Assembly: GCF_025725665.1 (NCBI RefSeq)
Contig: NZ_CP107009.1
Coordinates: forward strand, 868,001 to 932,000
Direction: 5' to 3'
DNA from: Halomonas sp. LR3S48
GTDB lineage: Bacteria > Pseudomonadota > Gammaproteobacteria > Pseudomonadales > Halomonadaceae
Length of the DNA: 64,000 nucleotides
Of the stretch, positions 50,907 through 59,567 are shown piece by piece (position 1 is the stretch's first letter; each line of letters opens with the position of its first letter). The position numbers were made by a program, and so were the translations under genes. Below the pieces are notes generated by a model. That model saw only the letters and a list, made by a program, of their open reading frames with translations. It did not search any database and had not been told where the DNA came from.

Positions 50907-51380
50907 TTACGCAGGGCGAACCTCGAAGACCCCCTCCACCTCAACGGCCAGGTCATACGGCAACGCGCTGACACCTACCGCCAGGCGCGTGTGGCGCCCT
51001 TTTTCGCCAAACGCCTCGAGGAAGAGATCGGATGCCCCGTTCATGACCTGGGATTGACCGTGAAAATCGGGCGTGGAATTGACATAACCGGCCAGCCGGA
51101 CCGTGCTGACCAGACGCTTCAGATCGCCATCGAGTGCGGCGTTGAGCTGGGCGATCAGGTTCAGGCCGCACAAGCGGGCGGCTTGCTGACCCTGTTCGAG
51201 ACCGTAGGCGTCGCCGAGCTTGCCGGCAAAGCGCCGCTCACCGTTCCACTGGCACAGCTGGCCAGTTACGAAAAGCAAATTACCCGTCAGGTGATAGGGC
51301 ACATAGCTGGCTCCCGGCATGCTCGGTGCGGGCAGCTCGATACCCAGGGTTTTCATTCTGGCTTCGATGGTTTCAGACAC
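50907..51380 (-). CDS. RidA family protein
   Basis: A 157-residue RidA-like protein of the longer YjgH/YabJ-like branch: IEARMKTLGIELP at the start, GNLLFVTGQLCQWNGER, then HTRLAVGVSALPYDLAVEVE with the Arg and Glu positions of the deaminase pocket. It probably deaminates reactive enamines or imines. The start is a GTG at 51380 with GGGAGAG upstream. It lies convergent to the PadR cassette and stands alone. Confidence 0.85.
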   Translation of the reverse strand: MSETIEARMKTLGIELPAPSMPGASYVPYHLTGNLLFVTGQLCQWNGERRFAGKLGDAYGLEQGQQAARLCGLNLIAQLNAALDGDLKRLVSTVRLAGYVNSTPDFHGQSQVMNGASDLFLEAFGEKGRHTRLAVGVSALPYDLAVEVEGVFEVRPA

Positions 51381-51468
51381 TGCGCTCTCCCGTCATTTCT
51401 TGATATTGTTTTGACCCGCTTGAAGTCAGTCATTGTGCGTGATTTTGGTAAGCAAGGGCCATTTACTG

Positions 51469-51930
51469 TCAGTACAAGGCTCTATCAAAGTTGATGGCCA
51501 GTCGCAGCTGGTCCTTGTGCTGAATGCCGTTCTCGTAGATTGGCTCGTCGTAGTGGGTGAGGAAGTAGTCCCGCTCCACGGCGATGACCCGGAACCCCGC
51601 GCGCTGGTAGAAGGTGAGCTGATAACCGAAGGTGCCGGTGCCCAGTTCCAGGCGTCGTGCACCCCGCTCTCGGGTGCTGTTAACGGCATGCTCCAGCAGC
51701 TTCGCCCCAATGCCTTTCCCTTGGTGCGCCGGGGCGACTGCGATGTTCATCAGTTCATGAACGCCGCCACCCATGGACTGGATGGCGTAAGCCCCGACCG
51801 TTTCATTGCCGATTGTCGCGACGTAGCAGCTCGAGTTCTCGAGATAGCGACGGATGTTGTCTGCTGAAGGGTCTGCTTCCAGCAGAAGATCGAGAGGGGC
51901 ATTGGCGCTGGGTACGAGCTTGATCAGCAT
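51469..51930 (-). CDS. GNAT family N-acetyltransferase
   Basis: A 153-residue acetyltransferase: ETVGAYAIQSMGGGVHELMN, the acetyl-CoA loop VAPAHQGKGIGAKLLEHAV (motif A, Q-x-x-G-x-G/A), and FYQRAGFRVIAVERDYF. The substrate is unknown. AAAGGA precedes the ATG. Confidence 0.88.
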   Translation of the reverse strand: MLIKLVPSANAPLDLLLEADPSADNIRRYLENSSCYVATIGNETVGAYAIQSMGGGVHELMNIAVAPAHQGKGIGAKLLEHAVNSTRERGARRLELGTGTFGYQLTFYQRAGFRVIAVERDYFLTHYDEPIYENGIQHKDQLRLAINFDRALY

Positions 51931-51982
51931 GTCGGTATCCTTTTTTCGACAAAGCGCTATGCAGTCGAGGCTACAGGAAGGG

Positions 51983-52005
51983 ACCGGGGCGCCATACGCC
52001 CCGGT
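51983..52005 (-). terminator. Probable terminator after the AzoR-like gene
   Basis: ACCGGGGCG and CGCCCCGGT form a perfect 9-bp stem around a 5-base loop. It lies about 20 bases downstream of the azoreductase stop on the minus strand. Only short T stretches follow. Confidence 0.6.
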
Positions 52006-52024
52006 GATTGCTCAAGGATAGACA

Positions 52025-52744
52025 TCACGCCGGTTGCGTCAGGCGTGGTGTTTCCAACTCAAGATGCAGATTCTCCACCAACCGGTCAATACGCGACAAG
52101 GCGCTTGCGGTCGAGGCGGCCAGTACGTCACCGCCTTCCTCCTGATGCTCGATGGCGATGCTGTGAAAGCCAGCGATGCCGATGAACTGCAGCGCGGTGC
52201 GTGCGCCAGGCTCCATATGGTTGAGTGCGGCCAGGCGGCCCCCCGGGTCGAAGCCGTGGTCGCCACGGGAGGAGAGCAGCACCGCGTGGCGCGACCGGTC
52301 GGCCAGCAGCGGCAGGTAATTCTCAAGCGGCAGATGGGGGTGAGGACCATATTTCGGGTCGTAGTCGACGGTGCGACCCAGGCGAACAATGTTGTCGATC
52401 CAGGCCTTGAACGCTGCCGGCGGGCCGAAATTGTACATCGGTACGCCGAGCACCAGGATGTCGGCCCTTATGACCTCATTCGCCAGGGCATCGCTCTCGG
52501 TGAGCAGTTCTCTCATCGGTTCGGTTTGCTGCTCAATGGGCGTGAAGGCGGCTTCGATCCATTCGACGCTGGTTAGTTGCGGCGGATTGGCGCCGATATC
52601 GCGATAAACGATCTCGGCATCCGGCTCCAGAGTGCGCCAGCGGGAAATGAAGTGGTGGGTCAGTCGGCGGGTATGCGAGCCGTGGTTGTGGGTGCCGGCG
52701 CGGCCGGGGCGCGGGCTGGCATCGAGGTGAAGTAGACGTGTCAT
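52025..52744 (-). CDS. FMN-dependent NADH:azo/quinone reductase, AzoR-like
   Basis: A 239-residue flavodoxin-fold enzyme of the AzoR family: LLHLDASPRPGRAG for FMN phosphate, LVLGVPMYNFGPPAAFKAW in the middle, AVLLSSRGDHGFDPGG at the second flavin loop. These enzymes reduce quinones and azo dyes by two electrons and protect from redox cycling. The ATG at 52744 has AAGGAG; the longer frame to 52822 is not conserved. It is divergent from a LysR gene, its likely regulator. Confidence 0.9.
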   Translation of the reverse strand: MTRLLHLDASPRPGRAGTHNHGSHTRRLTHHFISRWRTLEPDAEIVYRDIGANPPQLTSVEWIEAAFTPIEQQTEPMRELLTESDALANEVIRADILVLGVPMYNFGPPAAFKAWIDNIVRLGRTVDYDPKYGPHPHLPLENYLPLLADRSRHAVLLSSRGDHGFDPGGRLAALNHMEPGARTALQFIGIAGFHSIAIEHQEEGGDVLAASTASALSRIDRLVENLHLELETPRLTQPA

Positions 52745-52875
52745 GGGATTTCTCCTTTGTTGGGTGTAAGATCTTTTTGAGTGAATCTGTTTCAGCTGTG
52801 TTTGGAAGCTTGTGCCAAGCATTGATGGACGACAAACGACAATTCTTTTTCGATATTGGAAAATAAAACTCAGCC

Positions 52876-53796
52876 ATGACGCCGCGTCGATTGCCTTCTC
52901 TCTCTGCCCTGCGCGCCTTCGAGGCGGCGGCGCGTCACCTCAGCGCCAAGCGCGCCGCCGAGGAGCTTTCGGTCACGCCGACGGCGATCAGCCATCAGAT
53001 ACGCCAGCTCGAGGAGAGCCTGGGGGTGGCCCTGTTCGTGCGGCGGCCGCGGCAGCTGGTGCTGACGGCCCAGGGCCAGTCGCTGCTCACCGTGCTGAGC
53101 GGCTCCTTCGATGCCATCGCCGAGACGGTGGCCAAGCTGCGACGTCCGCCGGCGCGACAGGCGGTAACGCTTTCCACCACACCGGCCGTTGCCGCACGCT
53201 GGCTGCTACCCTGGGTCTGCCTGCTGCGCGATGCCCACCCGCAAATCGACCTGAGCATTCAGGTTTCCCACCAAGCGGTTGCTCTGGACGGGGTCGTTGC
53301 CGACATGGCGATTCGCTATGGCGAGGGCCCCTGGCCCGGGCTGGCCGCGGAGAAGCTGTTCGACAATGTCTTCGTGCCCGTCTGCAGCCCCATGCTGAAA
53401 CTGCGTGAACCGGCCGAACTGGTGCATCACACGCTGCTCCACTTCTCTTCGCCCGCACCGTTGGACTGGGCGGCCTGGCAGCGCCAGGTCCAGGTCCCGG
53501 GACTCGACGTCAGCGCCGGGCTGATGTTCTCCGACGAAACCCACGGCATCACCGCCGCACTGGATGGCCAGGGCATAGCCCTGATGAGCCGATACCTGGT
53601 CGAGGAGGAGCTGCGTCAGGGGCGCCTGGTACAGCCATTCGGCCCCGAGATACAGGCCGCCCCCTTCCAGCTCGTCTACCCGCCCGAGCGGCTCGAGGAG
53701 TCGGCCATCGCCGCCGTGCGCGACTGGATCATGGGGTTATTGGACTCACCGTCCAGAGAGAACGCCTGCCGCTCTATCGTCGAGCGCCAGTCATGA
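52876..53796 (+). CDS. LysR family regulator, GcvA-like
   Basis: A 306-residue LysR-type regulator of the GcvA subgroup: LPSLSALRAFEAAARHLSAK, then VTPTAISHQIRQLEESLG for the recognition helix, and VTLSTTPAVAARWLLPW at the start of the effector domain. It is divergent from the azoR-like gene with 131 bases between starts, a usual LysR layout. The last six bases overlap the convergent ECF41 gene. Confidence 0.9.
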   Translation: MTPRRLPSLSALRAFEAAARHLSAKRAAEELSVTPTAISHQIRQLEESLGVALFVRRPRQLVLTAQGQSLLTVLSGSFDAIAETVAKLRRPPARQAVTLSTTPAVAARWLLPWVCLLRDAHPQIDLSIQVSHQAVALDGVVADMAIRYGEGPWPGLAAEKLFDNVFVPVCSPMLKLREPAELVHHTLLHFSSPAPLDWAAWQRQVQVPGLDVSAGLMFSDETHGITAALDGQGIALMSRYLVEEELRQGRLVQPFGPEIQAAPFQLVYPPERLEESAIAAVRDWIMGLLDSPSRENACRSIVERQS

Positions 53797-54663
53797 CGTC
53801 AGCCGCGCCAGCTTGTCGGGGTTGCGCACGATGAAGATGTCGCTCGCCTGCCCTGAGCGGTCGTAGCCGAAGGTCACCGTCGCGACGACATTTCCCTCTC
53901 TGCGCATCACGAAGCCGCAGCCCCCGTTGATATCGGCTTCACGCCATTCATAGTTGTCCCAGTACTGGCTCAACCGGCTGGCCAGGAAGTCGAGTACAGT
54001 CGACTTGCCGTGCAGCGGCTCGAGCAGGGTGGGCACCTTGCCGCCGCCGTCGGCACTCAGGCGAACCTCGGCCGAGAGCAGGTTCGCGAGCCGTGCCGTG
54101 GCGCCTTCGGTGATGGCGAGCCTGAACGCTTCCAGCAGAGCCTGCTGGCGTTCCCGCGGTGGGGTGTGCCGTTCCTCGGCGGTTTGGAGGTTGCTTCGTG
54201 CCCGGGACACCAGCTTGCGGCAGGCCGGCTCCTTGAGCTCGAGCATGGCGGCGATCTCTGCGTAGGACGTGTCGAAGATCTCGTGCAGCAGATAGGCCGC
54301 TCGCTCCTTGGGCGACAGGCGTTCCAGCAGCAGCAGGAAGGCGGTGGAGAGCGAGTCTGCCAGCTGCATGCTGCGTTCCGCATCGGAGACGACGGTGGTC
54401 GGGATGGGCTCGGGCAGCCAGGCGCCGACGTACTCGACCCGAGCCCGGTGGGCGTTGCCCAGCAGATCGAGGCAGCGTCGCGTGCAGGCTGTGGTCAGCC
54501 AGGCGTGGGGCGTATCGATAGCCTCATGATCCGCTGCCTGCCACTTGAGAAAGGTGTCCTGTACCGCATCCTCGGCGTCGGCGCGCGAACCGAGGATGCG
54601 ATAGGCCAGCCCCAACAGCATGGGGCGAGCCTCTTCGAAGCGAAGCAAGTCGGCAGAAGACAT
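53791..54663 (-). CDS. ECF41-type RNA polymerase sigma factor (SigJ-like)
   Basis: A 290-residue extracytoplasmic-function sigma factor with regions 2 and 4 (LAYRILGSRADAEDAVQDTF; YAEIAAMLELKEPACRKLVS) and a fused SnoaL-like C-terminal domain instead of an anti-sigma partner. The three group hallmarks are present: WLPEP, DGGGK (SADGGGKVP) and NPDKL. In this group the extension controls sigma activity. The start ATG overlaps the stop of the monooxygenase gene (TGATG), so the two are coupled. Group ECF41 normally drives a neighbouring oxidoreductase-type gene and itself. Confidence 0.95.
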   Translation of the reverse strand: MSSADLLRFEEARPMLLGLAYRILGSRADAEDAVQDTFLKWQAADHEAIDTPHAWLTTACTRRCLDLLGNAHRARVEYVGAWLPEPIPTTVVSDAERSMQLADSLSTAFLLLLERLSPKERAAYLLHEIFDTSYAEIAAMLELKEPACRKLVSRARSNLQTAEERHTPPRERQQALLEAFRLAITEGATARLANLLSAEVRLSADGGGKVPTLLEPLHGKSTVLDFLASRLSQYWDNYEWREADINGGCGFVMRREGNVVATVTFGYDRSGQASDIFIVRNPDKLARLTS

Positions 54664-54995
54664 CAGGCTGTCTCGGTTACCGGAGCCGCCATGCTCTTGG
54701 CCCAGGCCACCGTGGCGGCATGGATCACGGGCGGGTGGGCAAGCAAGGGCGACACCGCGGCGATATAGGCGTCGTAGGCCGGCCCCTGCATGAAGGCCTG
54801 CGGATCCGCGCCGTCGGCATAGCGCTGGAAGACGCGGATCGTATCGGGGTCGCTGTCATCGTAGCAGTAGAAGTAGGCGTCGTGGACCTGACGCGACTCG
54901 ATACTGGGCGCCAGGTGGGTCTCCCAGGCGCGGCGTACCTCGTCGCGCTTGCCAGGCAATGCCTTGTGGATGATGAAGAGAGTGCTCTGGCTCAT
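54663..54995 (-). CDS. ABM-fold monooxygenase-like protein, ECF41 target
   Basis: A 110-residue antibiotic-biosynthesis-monooxygenase-fold protein: STLFIIHKALPGKRDEVRR, AYFYCYDDSDPDTIRVFQRY, then QAFMQGPAYDAYI. It is probably a small cofactor-independent oxygenase or a quinol-binding protein. GGAG precedes the ATG at 54995. It is the first gene of a two-gene operon with the ECF41 sigma factor and lies behind a promoter of the group's consensus, in the place usually taken by carboxymuconolactone decarboxylase, epimerase or oxidoreductase genes. Confidence 0.8.
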   Translation of the reverse strand: MSQSTLFIIHKALPGKRDEVRRAWETHLAPSIESRQVHDAYFYCYDDSDPDTIRVFQRYADGADPQAFMQGPAYDAYIAAVSPLLAHPPVIHAATVAWAKSMAAPVTETA

Positions 54996-55055
54996 GTGTG
55001 GCTCCTGGATCGTTGGGGTGAAAATCGATGAAGGCCGAGCGGCCGTCACTGTCAT

Positions 55056-55082
55056 GACGATTCAGGAGGGCGCCATGTGACA
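55056..55082 (-). promoter_or_regulatory. ECF41-type promoter
   Basis: On the minus strand TGTCACA (55082-55076), 16 bases and CGTC (55059-55056) match the published ECF41 promoter consensus (TGTCACA-N16-18-CGTC). It lies about 60 bases upstream of the monooxygenase-sigma factor operon. This predicts autoregulation. Confidence 0.85.
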
Positions 55083-55104
55083 TGGGTGGTTCCCAAGAGC
55101 AGGG

Positions 55105-55281
55105 TCAACGAATCGTTTCATCTTGCTCCGGATGAAGAGGCAACAAGTGGCCACACTCTCTGTGCAGCCCGATGTCACGCAGCATTCGCGCGTCGCACTC
55201 TCTCAATTCGGCATGGTCCCGATAGCTGGCAATCCTTCCGTAGCCTCGCTTCCGCCATGTGGTGATCTTGCGCAGATCCAT
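55105..55281 (-). CDS. DUF1127 small protein
   Basis: A 58-residue gene. It carries the DUF1127/YjiS signature: TTWRKRGYGRIASYRDHAEL, then ECDARMLRDIGLHREC (helix, L-R-D-I-G-L). GGGAG lies about nine bases before the ATG. Small DUF1127 proteins affect RNA stability and phosphate or carbon metabolism in some alphaproteobacteria. It ends 22 bases before the ECF41-type promoter. The remaining gap to 55444 shows nothing else. Confidence 0.75.
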   Translation of the reverse strand: MDLRKITTWRKRGYGRIASYRDHAELRECDARMLRDIGLHRECGHLLPLHPEQDETIR

Positions 55282-55444
55282 TTAGTCATCTCCCGAAAGT
55301 GGTATCTGCCAATTTCCCGCTCCGATTCAACGGGTACATTTCGTTTGTTGCTGTTAAATATGCTCGCGGGCTTCCGCTTAGGCCCCTTTCAAGTGCACCG
55401 CGGGCGATATATCCAATACCTTTGGCTGCAACAGTGGACTCAGT

Positions 55445-56686
55445 TTAGCCGTTCTGGTTGTGAGTATTCTTCCGGCAAGCTGTGCCCATAAAAGCTGGCT
55501 CCTTCCGCCGATCTGCGAACATCGAAATGCCGAGTGCAACAATTGCCAGAAACGCGGCGACAAGACTAACGTATTGAGGACCTATCCACCCGATCCCGAT
55601 AGCGCCGACCATTCCCGACATGGCAATGGCAAGATAAAGGACTGCTTGGTTTAGCGAGATCAGTACCGCGGCAGCATCGGGCCGGAGGGACATAAGACGA
55701 TGCTGCTGTGGCGTAGTGATAGCGAAGGCTGCCACCGCATAGAAGGCGATAATTGCCACGGCGCTACCGAAGTGGGCGGTCGTCCACGGCAGGACAACGG
55801 CGCTGACCGCCAACCATACCAGTGCAATTGCAACGACTCTTGCGCCGCCGATCCTGTCGGCCAGAAGTCCGGCACCAAAATTTCCGGCGGCACCGATCAC
55901 ACCCAGTGTGACCATAAGCGCTGCCAATGCCACACTGCTTCCCGCCGTCGCCGGCGCAAAGATGATGCCGACATAGGTATAGGGGATAAAAACGGCCGTG
56001 AAACCAACTAAAGTAGTTGCCATAATCGCCAGCACCCGTTGGTCTGCCAGGGGGCGCAGGCGTTGCGACAGTGTACCCGGCGCTTCAACCGCCACGTGCC
56101 TCGGCACTAGGGCGAGCACGCCAAGAAGACCGGGAATGGCCAGTGCAGCCGTAAACCACATCGTCATGCGCCAACCGGCTATCCCACCCAACGCGGTGCC
56201 AAGTGGCGCACCAACCGCAACAGCTGCGGTAAAGCCAGTAACGACAATGGCAATGGCGCGCCCCTGAAAGTCCTTCCGCACCAGGGCGGCCGCCGTCACC
56301 GAGGCATTGGGAATAAATAGCCCCACCCCGGCCGCGGCAACGGCTTGTGCCAAAAGCACATTCAGGTAAGTCGGCGCCAGCGCCGTGCCGACTGCGCCCG
56401 CAAGATAGGTCGCGATGGCTGTAATTAGCACTGTGCGACGCTTCCAGGATGCGGTAAGCGTGGTTAGCACCGGGGCAGCGATAGCGCAGATGATCGCAAA
56501 GACTGTGACAATCTGACCGGCCTGCATGGCCGAGATTTTAAACGCTACCATCAATAACGGCAGCATGCCGGCAAGGACAAACTCGCCCGTACCGACCGCG
56601 AAGACGCCCAGTGCCAGCACCGCGACGCGCCCCAGATCGGACGATTCATCGCCCGCCTGCATTCTCGAGGCTATTTTTTTAGCCAT
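55445..56686 (-). CDS. MFS drug exporter, DHA1 family
   Basis: A 413-residue 12-helix MFS protein. LGVFAVGTGEFVLAGMLPLL in helix 1 and the motif around ALAPTYLNVLLAQAVAAAG are typical of the YdhP/CmlA/PbuE-like DHA1 branch, and GAPLGTALGGIAGWRMTMWF matches antiporter motif C. AAGGAG precedes the ATG. Codon use and base composition look slightly less GC-rich than in neighbours. The next gene in the same direction begins 263 bases upstream, a stretch in which I recognise nothing. Confidence 0.87.
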   Translation of the reverse strand: MAKKIASRMQAGDESSDLGRVAVLALGVFAVGTGEFVLAGMLPLLMVAFKISAMQAGQIVTVFAIICAIAAPVLTTLTASWKRRTVLITAIATYLAGAVGTALAPTYLNVLLAQAVAAAGVGLFIPNASVTAAALVRKDFQGRAIAIVVTGFTAAVAVGAPLGTALGGIAGWRMTMWFTAALAIPGLLGVLALVPRHVAVEAPGTLSQRLRPLADQRVLAIMATTLVGFTAVFIPYTYVGIIFAPATAGSSVALAALMVTLGVIGAAGNFGAGLLADRIGGARVVAIALVWLAVSAVVLPWTTAHFGSAVAIIAFYAVAAFAITTPQQHRLMSLRPDAAAVLISLNQAVLYLAIAMSGMVGAIGIGWIGPQYVSLVAAFLAIVALGISMFADRRKEPAFMGTACRKNTHNQNG

Positions 56687-56949
56687 AATAACTCCTTGCG
56701 CCCACTACCGGCGCAAACCGGTAGGCGTGAGATAACACGGGTATTAGCAGTAAAAATACACTGAGGATAAGATGAAATCTGCCGTTCCGGAGGGTTTAAC
56801 GTGTCATTGGTCACCGCCAATGAGAACTCAATCAGAATCGGGAGATGCCCTTCCTGATTAAAACAGTAAAAACATGAGTGCCGCATGCTTGGCATAAGCC
56901 TGGTTCAGCTATGCTCGATCTGAGTTTTTCGTCTTGACCATAGCGCGGT

Positions 56950-57351
56950 TCATTCAATGTCGCCACGATAAACGACATGTATTTTGTTTCCGTCCAAATC
57001 GCGAAAATAGGCTCCGTAATAACCGACGCCATAGTGTATACGTTCACCAGGCGCGCCTTCATCCTTGGCTCCCGCCATCAGCGCGACTTTATACGCTGCA
57101 TCTACAATTTCCCGCGAAGACGCAGAGAATGCCACCATATTGCCATTGCCGGGGGTGGCGGTTTTTCCATCAAAAGGAATATAAGCGTAAAAACGAGGCA
57201 GAGACTTTCCTGCAGGAACCCAGCATGCAGAAGCTGGTCCGCCGTCTGGGGAAACCGGTCGACGCTCAAATCCTAGCTCACCAAAAACCGAATCGTAGAA
57301 GTCAGTGGCTTGCTCTAGATCCGAGCAGCCAAATGTTACGTGGCTGTACAT
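56950..57351 (-). CDS. VOC family protein
   Basis: A 133-residue glyoxalase-fold protein: YSHVTFGCSDLEQATDFYDS, then AYIPFDGKTATPGNGNMVAF, and AYFRDLDGNKIHVVYRGD with the metal-ligand region. It resembles the lactoylglutathione lyase-like branch (GGHVAF-type motif). AGGAGGG precedes the ATG. It may be the last gene of the SDR-Gdx-VOC series under the TetR gene (87 bases after gdx). Confidence 0.85.
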   Translation of the reverse strand: MYSHVTFGCSDLEQATDFYDSVFGELGFERRPVSPDGGPASACWVPAGKSLPRFYAYIPFDGKTATPGNGNMVAFSASSREIVDAAYKVALMAGAKDEGAPGERIHYGVGYYGAYFRDLDGNKIHVVYRGDIE

Positions 57352-57438
57352 ATATTTAACCCTCCTGATAATAATTTTTCGGCTATTCAGAAACCATGTT
57401 CGCCGTGGCTGAATTTACTTGAAATTATACTTTGCCTT

Positions 57439-57756
57439 TCATCCGTCGACGAGTTTTAGCCCCGCCACACCAGTAACGATCAAGGCAAGACACAGTAATC
57501 GAAGCGGGTTTTGGCTCTCTCCGAGTGACGCGATGCCCAAGAGAGCCACACCGACCGTTCCGATTCCCACCCATATTGCATAGGCCGTGCCGATAGGTAG
57601 GCTTTTGAGGGCGAGGGATAGCATGAAGAAGCTGGCGCCTGCAGCGAGGATGGCTATCAGGCTCGGCCATATCCTGGAGAATCCCTGGCTTGCGTTGAGT
57701 GACATGGCCCATACGATCTCCAAAATGCTTGCCCCCAGCAACAGTATCCATGGCAT
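57439..57756 (-). CDS. gdx: SMR family transporter, SugE/Gdx guanidinium-exporter type
   Basis: A 105-residue four-helix small multidrug resistance protein that works as an antiparallel dimer. The essential Glu13 is in ASILEIVWAMSLN, and GTAYAIWVGIGTVG matches the Gdx/SugE subtype, whose members export guanidinium and some quaternary ammonium compounds by proton antiport. The ATG at 57756 has AGGAG upstream. It follows the SDR gene by 81 bases. I do not see a guanidine riboswitch in that gap. Confidence 0.88.
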   Translation of the reverse strand: MPWILLLGASILEIVWAMSLNASQGFSRIWPSLIAILAAGASFFMLSLALKSLPIGTAYAIWVGIGTVGVALLGIASLGESQNPLRLLCLALIVTGVAGLKLVDG

Positions 57757-57837
57757 GAATGCCTGACTCCTCTCATCTTGGTCGCGACATGTGAGCATGG
57801 CGGGACCGCGAGCAATGAACAATATTACTCATGGCGA

Positions 57838-58578
57838 TCAAGCGGCGTAGCCACCATCAACGCAGATAGCCGTACCTGTCGTATTGTGTCCGCTCTCACC
57901 GGCCAGGTAAGCGACAGCGGCTGCGATATCTTTGCCTCGCCCATATTGCCCGAGCGCAGTCCAGGCCTTTTCTTCCTCGGCACCGGGAGCATCAGCCGGG
58001 TTCATGTCGGTATCCGTCGGCCCAGGATGTACGATGTTTACCGTAATTCCGAGTGGCCCCAAGTCGCGAGCCAGTCCTTTCGTTAAACCGGTCAAAGCTG
58101 ATTTGCTCATTGCGTAAAGGCTGATGCCGGGAACTGGTACTCGCTCGACAAAGCAACTGCCGATGCTAATGATGCGCCCACCTGCTTCCATGTGGGGAAT
58201 GGCGGCTTGTGCTGATACGAACGCGGCCCGCGTATGTACAGCCAAGGTTCGATCGATGTCTTCGATTGTGAAGCTTTCTGGCTTTCCATAAGGGAAGACG
58301 CCCGCATTATTGACCACGATATCAAGTCGGCCGAAGGTATTTGCCGTTTCATTAATTGCGCTTATGAGGGCATTCGGATCGGCGCTGTCGCTCTGGATTG
58401 CTATCGCCCGGCCGCCATTGCGCTTTACTTCATCTACCAGAGCTTGGGCACTTTCTGAATTTTCCCGGTAGGTGAAGGCGATGGCTGCGCCGTCCTCTAC
58501 CAGTTGCTTGACGATGGCCGCGCCGATACCTCGGCTACCACCAGTGACGAAGGCGACTTTATCCCGTAGAGCTTGCAT
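57838..58578 (-). CDS. SDR family oxidoreductase
   Basis: A 246-residue classical short-chain dehydrogenase: cofactor loop VTGGSRGIGAAI, VVNNAGVFPYG, catalytic Ser in SIGSCFVER, YAMSK with Tyr and Lys, and VHPGPTDTDMNP. All catalytic residues are intact. AAGGAG precedes the ATG. It is divergent from a TetR gene (104 bases between starts), the typical arrangement for a TetR-controlled dehydrogenase. The substrate is unknown. Confidence 0.9.
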   Translation of the reverse strand: MQALRDKVAFVTGGSRGIGAAIVKQLVEDGAAIAFTYRENSESAQALVDEVKRNGGRAIAIQSDSADPNALISAINETANTFGRLDIVVNNAGVFPYGKPESFTIEDIDRTLAVHTRAAFVSAQAAIPHMEAGGRIISIGSCFVERVPVPGISLYAMSKSALTGLTKGLARDLGPLGITVNIVHPGPTDTDMNPADAPGAEEEKAWTALGQYGRGKDIAAAVAYLAGESGHNTTGTAICVDGGYAA

Positions 58579-58682
58579 CGCATGACTCCTTATTTATACC
58601 GGAAGGTAAAAAAAGGGTATTTGCCACCTGGAGCTTTATCAATTACTTTGTTTCCTGATCGGTACAAAAAGGGAGGAGCCAC

Positions 58683-59327
58683 ATGTCGATACGAGGCAGG
58701 CCTCGAACATTCGATCCCGACCTTGCGCTAAGGAATGCCATGAATCTCTTCTGGGAACGCGGGTACGAAGGGGCCACGCTTGCCGACCTCGCTGCTGTGA
58801 TGGGTATCAACAAACCCAGCCTCTACGCTGCATTCGACTCCAAGGAGTCGCTGTTTCGCCAAGCCGTATCGCTCTACGACAAGAGCGAAGGCAGGGAAAT
58901 CGAGGAGGCGTTGCATGCCGAGCCCAAAGTACGAGACGCCATCGCTAAGTTCCTGCAGCTCAACGTGGAGTCCTATACCGATCCAGACAATCCAAGCGGC
59001 TGCATGATCGTGCTGGCGGCGTTGATTGGCTCACCTGAGAACGCCAGTACTCGCGAATATCTCGCGGTACAACGGGCAGAAACTCGCAACGTGCTTCGTC
59101 AGCGTTTGGAGCGTGCAGTGGCGGAAGGCGAACTGGCCGAGGAAACCGACTGCAGCGTCATCGCAGCATTCTACACTACTGTATTGCAGGGACTCTCGAT
59201 TCAAGCGCGGGATGGTGCAAGCCTTGCGCAACTTGAGGACATCATCAAGGCGGCAATGGCAGGCTGGGAATCATTGACCTCCAAACCGACAGTGTATTAC
59301 GAGGCGCAGCGCACCGGGACGACCTGA
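58683..59327 (+). CDS. TetR family regulator
   Basis: A 214-residue regulator with the DNA-binding domain GRPRTFDPDLALRNAMNLFW, ATLADLAAVMGINKPSLYAA. It belongs to the YxaF/AcuR-like branch that often controls a divergent SDR or oxidoreductase. GGAGGAG precedes the ATG. A short palindrome TACC-GGAA-GGTA (58597-58608) lies in the intergenic region near the SDR start and might be an operator; this is weak evidence. The 240 bases after it (59328-59567) hold nothing recognisable. Confidence 0.9.
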   Translation: MSIRGRPRTFDPDLALRNAMNLFWERGYEGATLADLAAVMGINKPSLYAAFDSKESLFRQAVSLYDKSEGREIEEALHAEPKVRDAIAKFLQLNVESYTDPDNPSGCMIVLAALIGSPENASTREYLAVQRAETRNVLRQRLERAVAEGELAEETDCSVIAAFYTTVLQGLSIQARDGASLAQLEDIIKAAMAGWESLTSKPTVYYEAQRTGTT

Positions 59328-59567
59328 GCCGGCATCGTATCGGTGTGGGCAGTGGCTCTAGCATTAGAGGGCTTTCTCCCCGCTCGCCTAGAAAAGGCTC
59401 ATATCGGTGGCGCTGGATGGCCATCAATGCCCTCAGAACGTGCTACTTGTAGACTTCGCGTCATTGTCGTTGCCCAGGTATCCAACCGGGAAGGGCGCCG
59501 CCCGGCGACCAAAACCCCGCTTGGGTCGATCTCATGGCCGGGCGGCTAGTGCCGAGATGGCGAGGCG

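Noticed and set aside
57757..57837. Possible guanidine riboswitch before the Gdx gene
   Set aside because: I found no pair of ACGR-loop hairpins and no ykkC-type conserved core by eye.
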